Origin: JAHFUI01 sp041485905
GTDB taxonomy: Bacteria; Acidobacteriota; Vicinamibacteria; Vicinamibacterales; CAVVIG01
Assembly (NCBI GenBank): GCA_041485905.1
Contig: JBGPKK010000032.1
Coordinates: 1-36,946, forward strand
Length of the DNA: 36,946 nt
Reading direction: 5' to 3'
In this document: piece by piece, positions 7,537 through 18,000 of the stretch
Layout of the letters: each line of letters opens with the position of its first letter
Position numbering within the stretch: position 1 is the first letter of the stretch
Made by a program: the position numbers and the translations under genes
The notes under the pieces: generated by a model
What the model saw: only the letters and a program-made list of their open reading frames with translations
Database searches by the model: none
What the model was told of the DNA's origin: nothing

Positions 7537-10500
7537 TTATCGCAAGGATACCGATCCCGGTCCGACGATCTGCTCGACTTCCGCGATGAACGTCGACGAA
7601 GTGCGCACGCGGATCTGGGCCGACAGGTCCGCTCTCACGCGCAGCGGCGTCGGGATCGACCCCAGTTCGATCTCGAACGACACGCGGCGATCGCCGCGGT
7701 GCCTCGAGAAGACTTCGCCGAGCGCTTCGAACACACTGCGGCCGGCGGGCATTCTGACGCGAATCGCGACTTCCCGCGCGAGCCGCTCGCCGGCGCCGTC
7801 GATGCTTACGATCTCCGACGCCAGGATCCGCACGGCCTCCTCGTCGCGCTCGAGTTTCCCACGGACGAGCACCATCGTGCCCGTTTCGATCAGTCCGGCA
7901 CTTCGCTGATACGTTTCGGGAAACGCAATCACTTCGACGCCGCCCTGTGAATCCTCGAGTGTGAACACGGCCATGCGGTCGCCCTTGCGCGTCTTCAACT
8001 GACGGCAGGCGGCGACGATGCCGCCGATGCTGGTGTCGGGTTCGATCGGTTTGGGGCCGCCAGGCGCCCACCCGCCGTTGCGCGAGGGGCTGACGGGCAC
8101 ATCGGCGAGCTCTCCGGTCGACCGCGCGCCGAAGGCCTTGAGCTCGGCCGTGTAGCGGTCGACGGGATGACCGCTCCAGTACAGCCCCAGCGTTTCCTTC
8201 TCGAAGGCCAGTTGCTCGGTCTCGGTCCAGGGCGCAACTTCCGGCAAAGGGACGGCTTTGAAGGGGTTCCCTACACCGTCGTTGATGGCGGATCCGTCCG
8301 CGGTCGGCGCGTCAAACGCGCCGAACAGCTGCGCCTGGCCTTCGTCGCGGTCCCGCTGGTGGCGTGCGCCGTGCTCGCACGCGGCGTCGATCGCCGCGAG
8401 GAGCCGCGGCCGAAAGGCCGCCGAGGACAGACCCTGGAGCGCCGGATCGCCCGCGGCCACCGAGTCGAACGCGCCCGCCTTCACGAGACTGTCGAACACG
8501 CGCTTGTTGACCAGCCGCAGATCGAGATCCTCGCAGAGCGCGTGCAGCGAGGCGATGCGTCCCTGCGTCTTCCGCACCTCGAGCAGCGACGCAATTGCGC
8601 CGTCGCCGACGTTCTTGATAGCCGTGAGGCCGAAGCGCACACCCTTGCCGGCTTCGACCGTGAACCGGAGCTCGCTCTCGTTGATGTCAGCCGGCAGCAG
8701 CGGGATCCCGCGCTCCCGGCATTCGCCGAGGTACAGGGCGAGCTTGTCCGCGTTCTGTGCCTCGATGGTCAGGAGCGCCGCGGCAAAGTGCCACGGGTAG
8801 TGCGCCTTCAGATACGCGGTCTGATACGCCAGGAACGCGTACGCCGTCGCGTGCGCCTTCACGAACCCGTACCCTGCGAAATGCGCCATCAGATCGAAGA
8901 CCGCCACGGCCTTCTTTTCGGGAATCCCGTTCTTCTTTGCGCCGTCCACGAACTTGCCGCGCTGCTTCGCCATCACCTCCGGATTCTTCTTCCCCATCGC
9001 GCTGCGGAGGATGTCGGCCTCGGCGAGCGAGAAGCCCGCGAGCACGTTCGAGATGCGCATCACCTGGTCCTGATAGGCGATGACGCCGTAGGTCTCGGAC
9101 AGGATGGGCTCGAGCTCGGGCAATTCGTACCTGATCTCAGTCTTTCCCGCCTTGCGCGCGATGAAATCGTCCACCATGCCGCTCCGCAGCGGGCCCGGGC
9201 GATACAGCGCATTGAGCGCGATCAGGTCGTCGAGCCGCTGCGGCCTGGCCTTGCGCAGGATGTCGCGCATGCCGCTGCTCTCGAACTGGAAGATGCCGTA
9301 GGTCTGGCCCTCCTGAAAGATCTGATACGTCTTCGCATCGTCGAACGGCAGGCTGGCCATGTCCAGCCGTTCGCCGGTCGTCCGCTCGATCTCCTTGATC
9401 GCGTCGTCGATGAGCGTGAGCGTGCTGAGCCCGAGGAAATCCATCTTCAGGAGACCGACGCGGTCGATGTCCTTCCAGGACCACTGGGTGACGATTTCGT
9501 CGTGCGCGCCTTTGTAGAGCGGCGCGTACTCCGAGATTGCCTTCGGTGTGATGACGACCCCCGCGGCGTGGACCGAGGCGTGGCGGGTCATCCCTTCGAG
9601 GCGTCTGGCCACCGCGAGCAGCTCCTTCACCTTCGGGTCGTTCTGCTCCATCAGCCGCAGCGGCTCGCTCTCCTCGAGCGCCTTGTCCAGCGTCATGTCA
9701 AGCGTGGGGGGAATCAGCTTCGCGACCTTGTCGTCGTCGGCGTACGGCATCTCGAGGACGCGGCCGACGTCCCGCACGACCGCCTTCGCCTTCATCGTCC
9801 CGAACGAGATGATCTGGGCCACTTTGTCGCGGCCGTACTTCGCTGTGACGTACTCGATGACTTCGCCGCGGCGCCGCTCGCAGAAATCGATGTCGATATC
9901 GGGCATCGACACCCGCTCGAGGTTGAGGAACCGCTCGAAGATCAGGTTGAAGTCCAACGGATCGACGTCGGTGATCCGCAGGCAATACGCCACGAGGCTG
10001 CCCGCCGCCGACCCGCGGCCGGGTCCAACCGGGATCCCCTGCTGGCGCGCGTAGCGGATGAAATCCCACACGATCAGGAAATATCCCGGGTACTTCATCC
10101 GCTTGATCACGTCGATTTCGTACGAGAGCCGGCGCTCGTACTCGTCGATGGTGTGGCCGAGCGTCCCCGAGGCCGCCAGATGCTGCAGCCGCGGCAATCG
10201 CTGGGTGAACCCTTCCCGGACCATGTGCTCGAAATAGTCGTCGAGCGTGTAGCCGGGCGGGACGTCGAAATTGGGCAGGTGGTTCTCACCTCGGGCGATC
10301 ACGACGTTGCAACGTTCGGCAATCCGCACCGTATTGGCGAGCGCCTCCGGAAAGTCTTTGAAGACCTCCGCCATCTCCTCGGCTGTCTTGAAGAAGAACT
10401 GTTTCGCGTCGTAGCGCAGGCGTTTGGGATCGCTGAACGCCTTCCCGGTGCCGATGCACAACAGCACGTCGTGGGGATGCGCGTCCGCCTCGCGCAGGTA

Positions 10501-11124
10501 GTGCACGTCGTTGGTGCAAACGAGCGGCAGGCCGAGGTCGCGCGCGATTGCCGGCAGGCCGCCGTTGACGACACGCTGATCCTCGATGCCGTGCCACTGC
10601 ATCTCGAGGAAGAAGTTGCCGGGACCGAGGATATCGCGGTAGGCGGCCGCCGCGTCGATCGCCTTCTTCTCCTGCTGATGCGACAGGCCCTCGGCCACTT
10701 CGCCTTTCAGGCAGCTGCTCGATCCGATGAGCCCCTTCGAGTATTGCGCGAGGAGCTCCTTGTCGATGCGCGGCTTGTAGTAGAAACCCTCGGTGTACCC
10801 GGCCGAGACCAGCTTGATCAGGTTGTGGTACCCCTCGTGGGTCTCCGCGAGGAGCACGAGATGGTTGGCCGTCTCGCCGGGATTCCCGTTCTTCGCATGC
10901 CGGCTGCCGGGCGCCACATACACTTCGCAGCCGAGAATCGGCTTCACGCCGCGCTGCCGCGCGTGATCGTGAAAGATCACCGACGAGAACAGGTTCCCAT
11001 GCTCGGTGACGGCGATCGCCGGCATCTTCAGCTTCGCGGCCTGATCGAGCAGTTCGTCAATCCGGCACGCCCCGTCGAGGAGCGAATACTCGGTGTGCAG
11101 GTGGAGATGCACGAACTCAGGCAT
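7537..11124 (-). CDS. dnaE: DNA polymerase III alpha subunit DnaE
   Basis: Catalytic subunit of the replicative DNA polymerase. It is 1195 residues from the ATG at 11124, slightly longer than E. coli DnaE (1160). The N-terminal PHP domain begins FVHLHLHTEYSLLDGACRI. The polymerase active site has MPDIDIDFCERRRGEVIEYV (two catalytic Asp, near residues 404-409) and LLKMDFLGLSTL (third Asp, near 560). Helix-hairpin-helix and beta-binding segments follow, then an OB-fold (IGGIVAACRQLKTRKGDRMA) and a C-terminal domain. AGAGGG is placed upstream of the ATG as a ribosome-binding site; a TTG one codon earlier is less likely. The gene begins 13 bp after the guaA stop. Confidence 0.98.
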   Translation of the reverse strand: MPEFVHLHLHTEYSLLDGACRIDELLDQAAKLKMPAIAVTEHGNLFSSVIFHDHARQRGVKPILGCEVYVAPGSRHAKNGNPGETANHLVLLAETHEGYHNLIKLVSAGYTEGFYYKPRIDKELLAQYSKGLIGSSSCLKGEVAEGLSHQQEKKAIDAAAAYRDILGPGNFFLEMQWHGIEDQRVVNGGLPAIARDLGLPLVCTNDVHYLREADAHPHDVLLCIGTGKAFSDPKRLRYDAKQFFFKTAEEMAEVFKDFPEALANTVRIAERCNVVIARGENHLPNFDVPPGYTLDDYFEHMVREGFTQRLPRLQHLAASGTLGHTIDEYERRLSYEIDVIKRMKYPGYFLIVWDFIRYARQQGIPVGPGRGSAAGSLVAYCLRITDVDPLDFNLIFERFLNLERVSMPDIDIDFCERRRGEVIEYVTAKYGRDKVAQIISFGTMKAKAVVRDVGRVLEMPYADDDKVAKLIPPTLDMTLDKALEESEPLRLMEQNDPKVKELLAVARRLEGMTRHASVHAAGVVITPKAISEYAPLYKGAHDEIVTQWSWKDIDRVGLLKMDFLGLSTLTLIDDAIKEIERTTGERLDMASLPFDDAKTYQIFQEGQTYGIFQFESSGMRDILRKARPQRLDDLIALNALYRPGPLRSGMVDDFIARKAGKTEIRYELPELEPILSETYGVIAYQDQVMRISNVLAGFSLAEADILRSAMGKKNPEVMAKQRGKFVDGAKKNGIPEKKAVAVFDLMAHFAGYGFVKAHATAYAFLAYQTAYLKAHYPWHFAAALLTIEAQNADKLALYLGECRERGIPLLPADINESELRFTVEAGKGVRFGLTAIKNVGDGAIASLLEVRKTQGRIASLHALCEDLDLRLVNKRVFDSLVKAGAFDSVAAGDPALQGLSSAAFRPRLLAAIDAACEHGARHQRDRDEGQAQLFGAFDAPTADGSAINDGVGNPFKAVPLPEVAPWTETEQLAFEKETLGLYWSGHPVDRYTAELKAFGARSTGELADVPVSPSRNGGWAPGGPKPIEPDTSIGGIVAACRQLKTRKGDRMAVFTLEDSQGGVEVIAFPETYQRSAGLIETGTMVLVRGKLERDEEAVRILASEIVSIDGAGERLAREVAIRVRMPAGRSVFEALGEVFSRHRGDRRVSFEIELGSIPTPLRVRADLSAQIRVRTSSTFIAEVEQIVGPGSVSLR

Positions 11125-11137
11125 CAAGGACCCTCTG

Positions 11138-12703
11138 TCATTCCCACTCTATCGTGGACGGCGGCTTGGAGCTGATGTCGTAGACGACGCGGTTGATGCC
11201 TTTGGCTTCGTTGACGATCCGCGACGAGATCTGCGCGAGAAGCTCGTGCGGCAAACGCGCCCAGTCGGCGGTCATGCCGTCGCGGCTCTCGACCGCGCGA
11301 ATCGCGACTGTGTATTCGTAGGTGCGGGCATCGCCCATCACCCCCACGCTCTGCACCGGCAGCAGCACCGCGAAGCTTTGCCACAGACGCGCGTACCACC
11401 CGGCTCGCCGGACCTCTTCGACCACGATGGCGTCGGCGTGCCGCAGCAGGTCGAGGCGCGCGGGGGTGACTTCGCCGAGGATACGAACGGCGAGGCCGGG
11501 GCCCGGAAACGGTTGCCGAATGACGAACTCTTCGTCGAGCCCCAGCGTGCGGCCCACCGCCCGCACCTCGTCCTTGAACAGTTCCCGCAGCGGCTCGACC
11601 AGCTTCAGGCGCATGCGCTCGGGCAGTCCGCCGACGTTGTGATGACTCTTGATCAACGCCGATTGGCCGACAATCGACACCGACTCGATTACATCGGGGT
11701 ACAACGTCCCCTGGGCGAGGAACGCGACGTCGCCGAGCGTGACGGCCTCTTGCTCAAAGACGTCGATGAAGGTCGCGCCGATGACCTTTCGTTTCTGTTC
11801 GGGGTCGGTCACGCCGGTCAGCCGATCGAGAAACAACTTCGATCGATCAACGAAGATCAGCGGCAGTTGCAGTCGCTCATACCGTTTTCGAATCTGGCCG
11901 GCCTCGTCGCGCCGCAGGACGCCGTTGTCGACGAAGATGCAGGTGAGCTGATCGCCGATGGCCCGGTGGATCACCAGCGCGGCGACCGTCGAATCGACGC
12001 CGCCGCTCAAGGCGCACACGACGCGCCCCTCGCCCACCTGCGCGCGCACCTTGGCCGTGGCCTCTTCGACAAACGACGCCATCGTCCAGTCGCCGGTGCA
12101 GCCGCAGACGCCGAACGCGAAGTTGCGCAGAATCTGAAGTCCGCCTTCGGTGTGAACGACCTCCGGATGAAACAGAATCGCGTACCGCGCGCGATCCGGA
12201 TCCGACATCGCCGCGATCGGCGCGTTGGCGCTCGTGGCGACGACGGCGAAGCCATCCGGCGCGGCCGCGACCAGATCGCCGTGGCTCGCCCAGACACGGA
12301 TGGTCGGCGGCACGTCGACAAAGAGCGCCGCCGGATCGGCGCCGGGTCCGAACGAACCGGGCCTGCTGGTGATGGTGACGGTCGCGTGACCGTACTCACG
12401 CTGCGGCGCAGGCCCGACCGTCCCGCCGAGCGAATGCGCCATCAACTGCATGCCGTAACAGATGCCGAGCACAGGTGTGCCCATGTCGAAGATCCCGGGA
12501 TCGCACTGTGGCGCGCCCTGCTCGGACACGCTCCTGGGCCCGCCCGACAAGATGATCCCCGCAGGATGACGCGCCCGGATCCGGTCGGCGGGTGTATCGG
12601 GCGGCCAGATCTCGGAATAGACCGACAACTCACGCAGCGCGCGCGCGATCAACTGCGTGTACTGCGAGCCGAAATCCAGAACGATGAGTGTTTGGTGGAC
12701 CAC
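11138..12703 (-). CDS. guaA: GMP synthase (glutamine-hydrolysing)
   Basis: Converts XMP to GMP using ATP and the ammonia of glutamine. The N-terminal class I glutamine amidotransferase starts TLIVLDFGSQYTQLIAR, carries the nucleophile in GICYGMQ (Cys82) and the His179/Glu181 pair in FHPEVVH. The ATP pyrophosphatase P-loop is SGGVDS (about 233-238), and the C-terminal dimerisation domain ends PPSTIEWE. The reading frame stays open to 13042, but those extra codons lie opposite the next gene and match nothing in the family. The GTG at 12703 gives 521 residues, a normal GuaA. No Shine-Dalgarno precedes it; a perfect TATAAT lies 22 bp upstream. Confidence 0.97.
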   Translation of the reverse strand: MVHQTLIVLDFGSQYTQLIARALRELSVYSEIWPPDTPADRIRARHPAGIILSGGPRSVSEQGAPQCDPGIFDMGTPVLGICYGMQLMAHSLGGTVGPAPQREYGHATVTITSRPGSFGPGADPAALFVDVPPTIRVWASHGDLVAAAPDGFAVVATSANAPIAAMSDPDRARYAILFHPEVVHTEGGLQILRNFAFGVCGCTGDWTMASFVEEATAKVRAQVGEGRVVCALSGGVDSTVAALVIHRAIGDQLTCIFVDNGVLRRDEAGQIRKRYERLQLPLIFVDRSKLFLDRLTGVTDPEQKRKVIGATFIDVFEQEAVTLGDVAFLAQGTLYPDVIESVSIVGQSALIKSHHNVGGLPERMRLKLVEPLRELFKDEVRAVGRTLGLDEEFVIRQPFPGPGLAVRILGEVTPARLDLLRHADAIVVEEVRRAGWYARLWQSFAVLLPVQSVGVMGDARTYEYTVAIRAVESRDGMTADWARLPHELLAQISSRIVNEAKGINRVVYDISSKPPSTIEWE

Positions 12704-12724
12704 TGAAGGGAGAACGACTAACGC

Positions 12725-12731
12725 TATTATA
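12725..12731. promoter_or_regulatory. Palindromic divergent -10 element between guaA and the propeller gene
   Basis: The sequence CGCTATTATAGCG (12722-12734) has 6-bp arms around one central base. On the minus strand it contains a consensus TATAAT (12726-12731) upstream of guaA. On the plus strand it contains TATTAT (12725-12730), which ends 6 bp before the GTG of the secreted propeller gene. No convincing -35 box was found for either direction. Confidence 0.5.
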
Positions 12732-12736
12732 GCGGG

Positions 12737-13990
12737 GTGGAGTCGCGCTGGACCACAAGATGTTGTAGTGCACTTGCCCTCACGCTCGCGTGTACGGCGC
12801 TGACAGCCGCTCAGTCCCCCGCCGGCCGTCCAGCAAAGACGCGTCCCGTCAAACCCAGGGAAAACACGCAGGTCTCCCCGTTTCCGGCCCGTATCCACTG
12901 GACCGTCGGGATCAAAGCGAAGCTCCTCGCACCTCCCGCGTACGACGACCGGACGATGTACTTTCCAATTGAGGGCGACCAGGTTGCGGCGTACGAGCTC
13001 TCGAGCGGCGCGCCGCGTTGGACCGTGTCGGCCCGGCCGCAATCAGCGCCGGCCGCGGGCGGCGGGTTGCTGTTCATCGAGCAGCCCGGCGTGCTCACGG
13101 CCATTCACGCAGGCGACGGATCGGCGGCGTGGGAGGTCCCGCTGCCTGAAAAGCTTGCGGTGCCCCTGGTCTGGAACAACGGCTGGCTCGTCGCCGGCAC
13201 TCCAGGCGCGCTTCTGGCGTTTCACGCCGATAGCGGCTCGCCCGCGTGGCGTCATGACCTTGCCTCCAGTCCTCATGCGCCGCCCGTTCTCGCCGGGGAT
13301 CGCGCGTACGTCCCCACCGACGATGGCCGCGTCGTGGCGCTGCGCGCAGACAACGGCGACCTGGTGTGGGAGCGCCGACTCGGCGGAGCCGCCAATCGCA
13401 TCCTCGTGGTCGACGATCGGCTCTTCGTTGGATCGAACGACAACTACTTGTACTGTTTGAGGACGCGCGACGGTGAGATCGACTGGCGCTCACCGCGAAC
13501 GGGAGCCGACGTCGTCGATCCTCCGGCAGTCGACGAACATCGCGTGTATTTCGTGTCGTTCGATAACGTGCTTCGGGCGTTGAGCCGAAGCAACGGCGTT
13601 CAGCAGTGGAAAGTCCCGTTGCCTTATCGACCGACCGGGAGTCCGATCCTGGCGGTTGATGCTCTGCTCGTCGCGGGACTCGCCGGACCGCTGCGCGCGT
13701 ATTACCTCAAAGACGGGACTCCCGCCGATGCGCCAAAAAATCCGGCCGGCCTGGCCGGAGACACGATCCTGCCCATGGGGATCGAGCTTGCCGCCCCCCT
13801 GCACGCCATGAACGGTGTGCCGTTAACCCTCGGTCCGATCGTGGTCATCATCACGCGCGGCCCTCGATCTGACAGCACCGCTGCCACGGCCTTCAGCCGG
13901 AGCATCGACCCTCCGGTTGCCGATCTCACGCCGCTGCCTGATATCGTGCCGGTGGCGGCGCCCGTAGATCACGCGCCGCCTGATCGATAG
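12737..13990 (+). CDS. Secreted PQQ-binding-like (BamB-type) beta-propeller protein
   Basis: This 417-residue protein has a signal peptide (hydrophobic core SALALTLACTALTAA, likely cut after TAA or TAAQ). A run of blade-like repeats follows, each with a Trp-centred strand: PRWTVSA, AAWEVPL, PAWRHDL, LVWERRL, IDWRSPR and QQWKVPL. Strands such as RAYVPTDDGRVVALRADNGD fit the PQQ-enzyme repeat family. BamB is an outer-membrane-assembly lipoprotein with this fold, but here no lipobox Cys follows the signal and no assembly genes are near, so a periplasmic or surface role is all that can be said. The GTG at 12737 puts the signal peptide at the start. It has no Shine-Dalgarno and lies just after a -10-like box, as in a leaderless mRNA. 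Confidence 0.8.
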   Translation: MESRWTTRCCSALALTLACTALTAAQSPAGRPAKTRPVKPRENTQVSPFPARIHWTVGIKAKLLAPPAYDDRTMYFPIEGDQVAAYELSSGAPRWTVSARPQSAPAAGGGLLFIEQPGVLTAIHAGDGSAAWEVPLPEKLAVPLVWNNGWLVAGTPGALLAFHADSGSPAWRHDLASSPHAPPVLAGDRAYVPTDDGRVVALRADNGDLVWERRLGGAANRILVVDDRLFVGSNDNYLYCLRTRDGEIDWRSPRTGADVVDPPAVDEHRVYFVSFDNVLRALSRSNGVQQWKVPLPYRPTGSPILAVDALLVAGLAGPLRAYYLKDGTPADAPKNPAGLAGDTILPMGIELAAPLHAMNGVPLTLGPIVVIITRGPRSDSTAATAFSRSIDPPVADLTPLPDIVPVAAPVDHAPPDR

Positions 13991-14010
13991 ACGCGCAATG
14001 GACGCGTGCC

Positions 14011-15027
14011 CTACGCGGGTGTGTCGACGAGCCGGCCCGTGCCGGCGGAACGATCGGCCGCGTTTCCCAGCGGCGCGACGTGGACGTGATAGAGCGATGC
14101 GTACGCGGCCAGCGCGATGAGCCCGATGTACTCGAACACGAGGCCGCGCAGGAGCAGCGCGGCGATCTGCAGGGGGAACACGGCGAGACCGACGAGCGGC
14201 ACGAAAGCGATCAGGCCCACGCCGGACCACGCCAGCGCCGACGCGAGAGTGGCCGCCAGGACGAGCGCGAAGATCACCCCGAAGACTCCGGCCAGCCCGC
14301 GAAACTCTGTTCGTACGAAGCGCGCGGCGCGCAGGCATCCCGCCGGCACACTGATGTCCTGGGCGGCCACGACGATTTGCACCAGCAGGTACAGCCAGTT
14401 GATCAAGGTGATCCACGTCACCAGCACGCCCGCGGCAAGCGCCGCGATGAACGTCCAGCCGATGATCAGGAAGCGTCCCCCGGCGGCGGCACGGTAGCCG
14501 TACAGGACGAAGATCAAATAGGCGGCCGCGGAGGCGGCATACACGACCATCAGCGCGATGCCCAGCGCCAGGTACCGCGGGAACAAACGGCGGCAGCCGC
14601 CGATGAACCGGTCCAGCGTGAACCGCGACGCGTGGCGGATGAGGGCGTGGTAAATCAACGGTTCGCGCTCGATCGGTCCGGCGCCGAGCTCCGCGGCCAG
14701 CAGCACCTCGACCGTCCCGCCCTTGACCAGAAACATCAGCACCGACCCGCCCAGCAGCACGATACAGAACGCGGTCATGAACGCGACGAGCGCCACTGGC
14801 TCCGAGAGGAGCGCGCCGGCAATCGTCGTGAACATGTCGCGCAGGCTGCCCCGGAGCAGATCCGCGAGATCGCCGCCGACGAGCGTCGCGACGAGCAGTG
14901 CCGCGCCGACGATGGGAACGGCCAGCAGCACCTGAAATGTCGTCTGCGCGGCGAACTGTATGGCGATGGTGGGCCAGTTGGCTGCGGCGAGCAGCGCGCC
15001 GCGTTTCAAGAGGAGCTTGAGGTTCAA
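14011..15027 (-). CDS. Polytopic inner-membrane protein of unknown function
   Basis: Not recognised beyond being an integral membrane protein. From a TTG at 15027 it is 338 residues with about six to eight hydrophobic segments, for example VLLAVPIVGAALLVATLVGG, ALVAFMTAFCIVLLGGSVLM, YLALGIALMVVYAASAAAYL, GWTFIAALAAGVLVTWITLI and FGVIFALVLAATLASALAW. Short basic loops lie between them. The ORF extends further upstream with an Arg-rich stretch that overlaps the divergent kinase gene, so I prefer the TTG, which follows AAAAGAGAT and a TACAAT box. It converges on the propeller gene with 20 bp between the stops. Confidence 0.7.
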   Translation of the reverse strand: MNLKLLLKRGALLAAANWPTIAIQFAAQTTFQVLLAVPIVGAALLVATLVGGDLADLLRGSLRDMFTTIAGALLSEPVALVAFMTAFCIVLLGGSVLMFLVKGGTVEVLLAAELGAGPIEREPLIYHALIRHASRFTLDRFIGGCRRLFPRYLALGIALMVVYAASAAAYLIFVLYGYRAAAGGRFLIIGWTFIAALAAGVLVTWITLINWLYLLVQIVVAAQDISVPAGCLRAARFVRTEFRGLAGVFGVIFALVLAATLASALAWSGVGLIAFVPLVGLAVFPLQIAALLLRGLVFEYIGLIALAAYASLYHVHVAPLGNAADRSAGTGRLVDTPA

Positions 15028-15040
15028 ATCTCTTTTACTG

Positions 15041-15050
15041 ATTGTATGCT
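15041..15050. promoter_or_regulatory. Overlapping divergent -10-like boxes between the membrane protein and the sensor kinase
   Basis: The 38-bp gap carries TACAAT on the minus strand (15041-15046, five of six consensus positions) towards the membrane-protein gene. It also carries TATGCT on the plus strand (15045-15050) towards the kinase. The two boxes share two bases, so RNA polymerase could occupy only one at a time. -35 boxes are poor. Confidence 0.35.
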
Positions 15051-15065
15051 GTCTCGAGCGCCTCA

Positions 15066-18000
15066 ATGCCACCCACCACTTGGCGCGTCGCACGCGCCGG
15101 ACTCGCCGCAGCCCTCGTCGTGGCCGCGGGCAGTTGGGCGATCGAGCGCGTGCGCTTCGGCGCATCCGACCAGGAGGCCGTCGCGCGCATCGAGCGCGAG
15201 CTGCGGCAGCGCTTCGCCGATAGCGCCGACGCGCTGGGCCGCATCGCCGCGCAAGTCGCCAGGGCGCGGCTCACGATCGGGGACGTTCCGCGTGGCCAGG
15301 TCCCGGTCGGCCGTCTCTTCGACGCGGCAGCCGCCGCGCTGCCCGACAAGGAAGCCGGCCGCACGGGCATTACCGTGTACGACACGCTCGCCGCGATCGC
15401 CTGGGCCGGCCGGACCTCAGAGCTGGAAGGGGCCAAGGAGCGGATCAACGGGCCGTCGATGTTGCTGGTGGCGCCGGGGGCGCTCGGCCCGCGGCTGGTT
15501 CGCATCGAACCGGTGGTCGACCGCAGCCGTCCTGCGCCTGTCCGTCTGGCTACGGTCGTCGTCGAGCAACAGCTCGGGCCGGTACGCGGCACGCCGGGCG
15601 TGGCGGACACGTTCATCCTGTCGGATGCGCTCGTGCCTGTCTCATTGCGTGTGCGGCTCGGCGACGTGTCGCCGCAGGGCGCGTACACGTTTGCCATCCC
15701 GTCGCCGGGTGGCGGTCCGCTTGTCGATGCCGAGGTGTCGCCCGCCGATCTGGCCGCGGCGCGCGCGCGATGGCACGGTGGCACCTGGGCGGTGGTCCTC
15801 TCAGTCGTCGGCATCACACTGCTCCTGTGCGCCGGTCCGCTGATCGAGCGGCGACGCCGCGCCCGCGAGACGCGCGACTTTGTCGCCGCCAGCCTCGGCC
15901 TGGTCGGCGCCATCCTGATGGCCCGGGTGGTGTTCTGGTTCGCGGCCTCGCCAACGCTGGGCCGCCGGCCGCTGACATCGCCGCTCGATCTCCTGCTGAC
16001 CGCGCTCGCCTTCGTGGCGATTGTCTGGATCGCGCTGGATAGCATCGAGCGCTGGCGGCTGGCTGGGCCTCGTCCTCGTGTGCTCCGCGACAGGGCCGTG
16101 GTCGCGGTGGCGTACGTCGCCGCCGGGATCGATGTCACGGCGATCGTCTGGGTCTACGAACGCGTCCTGCGGAACGTCGTGTCCCAGACGACGTTCGATC
16201 TCCTGCAGTTTTCGCTGCATCCCTTGAACGCCACGCGAATCGCGCTCGCCTTCGCGCTCGTACTGCTCCATGCCGGGGTTATCTGGAGCGCCGTGAGCGT
16301 GACGCGGCTTCCGAGTGTCCTGCGAGCCCGCCGGGCGCTTGCTCCGCGCGTGGCGGCGGCCGCCTGGATGCTGGGCGCGCTGATCGCCGTCAGCGTCGTG
16401 CGGGCGATCGACCCGGCCCTGCCGATCGCGCCGCTGCTCGTCGCGGCCCTGGCGGCCGGCATCGGCGCCGTCGCACTATCCACGCTCCGCCGGCGCGCAC
16501 GCCGCGCCTCACAGGCCGCACGGTTGTGGGCGCTGTTCCTCGGCCTGCTGGTGCCCGCCGTGGCCATGTATCCGTCGCTTCTCGCCTTCACGACCGGCGC
16601 GAAAGAGCGGCTCATGGCGACCGAGTTCGGCCCGCTCGCCGTCGGTCAGCGGAAAGAGCTGCAGAACGCGCTGGAGACCGCGCTCGCGCAGATTGATGCC
16701 CGTTCCTCGCTGGCCGATCTCGTCGCCGATCCAGGCGACCTGGCGGCTCCCACGACCGAGCGGGCGTTCGCCGTCTGGTCGGACACCGACCTGCGCGCGG
16801 CGCGATTGACCTCTGCTGTCGAGCTGTATGCCGCCAACGGCCGGCTCGTCAGCCGTTTCGCACTCAACCTGCCGGTCACCGGGACGACGGCTCACGAGTC
16901 GGTCCGATGCAGCTGGCAAGTCGTCGACGAGGTGCTCCCATTCGGGTCCAGCGAACGACACGTCCTTTGGGCGAACCGCAGCATTTGCGTACGCGGACGC
17001 CCGGTGGGCGCGATTGTCGTGAGCGTGATGCTCGACTACCGCACGCTGCCGTTCATTGAGTCGCAGAGTCCGTATCCCGAATCGCTGCAGGCCGAACCGC
17101 GGGGACCGGCCGAGGGTGTGTTCGGTCAGGACGTCGAGTTCGTGGTGTACGGATGGAGCCGCGCCCCGACCTACACCTCGGGCACGAGCGTCTGGTCGCT
17201 TCCCGATCCGATCGTTCAGGCCATGGTCGCGTCGCGCGCGGCTTTCTGGGCGACGATCGCGCGCGATGATGTCGAGTTCCGCGTGTTCTTCATGAACGAC
17301 CGAGGCGGCATCTACGCCCTCGGATATCCCGTCATCACGGTGCTCGCCCACCTGGTGAACCTTGCGGAGCTCGTCTTCCTCGCCAGTGTGCTCTACGTCG
17401 GGCTGCTCGCTGGCGCCGCGCTGTTCAACGCCGTGACGTCGCGAACGCCCGCGAGCGGCCGCGCGTTGCTTCGGCAGATTCGCACGAGCTTCTATCGCAA
17501 GCTGTTTCTCGCGTTCGTAGCGGCGGCGGTGGTGCCCGTAGTGATTCTTGCCATTGCGACCCGAACGTACCACGCGACACGGTCTCGTGCCGAGGAGAAC
17601 GAGGCGGCCGCCAGGACCGCGCTCGTCGCCCAGCGGCTCGTCGAGGACTACGCCACGTTCCAACAGCGGGGCACCGGCGCCCTGGCGGCGCTCGACGATC
17701 AGATCATGGTGCTCGTCCGGCGCGCCATCGATCAGGACGTCAACCTGTTCGAGCGCGGGCAATTGCAGGCCACGAGCGAACGGGACCTGTTCGCCTCCGG
17801 CCTTCTGCCGGCGCGCACGCCCGCCGACGTCTATCGCGGCATCGTGCTGGATCGGCTGCCCACCTTCGTCAGCGAACAGGAAGCTGGCTACCTGCTCGCC
17901 GCGGCTCCCGTCCGCGCCGGCGGCCGCGATGGGATCGTGACCGTGCCGGTCACGCTGCGCCGGCGTGAGATCGAGCGGCAGATTGACGACCTCGATCGGT

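Noticed and set aside
8167..11175. A 1002-codon open frame on the plus strand opposite dnaE
   Set aside because: It is antisense to a complete DnaE, is full of Arg, His and Val-Asp-like runs, and matches no family. Long antisense frames are expected at this G+C content.
12704..13042. N-terminal extension of GuaA to 13042
   Set aside because: The extra codons overlap the divergent propeller gene, carry no family sequence, and the GTG at 12703 gives the normal amidotransferase start.
13991..14010. Terminator between the convergent propeller and membrane-protein genes
   Set aside because: Only a 5-bp ACGCG/CGCGT pairing is visible, too weak to call.
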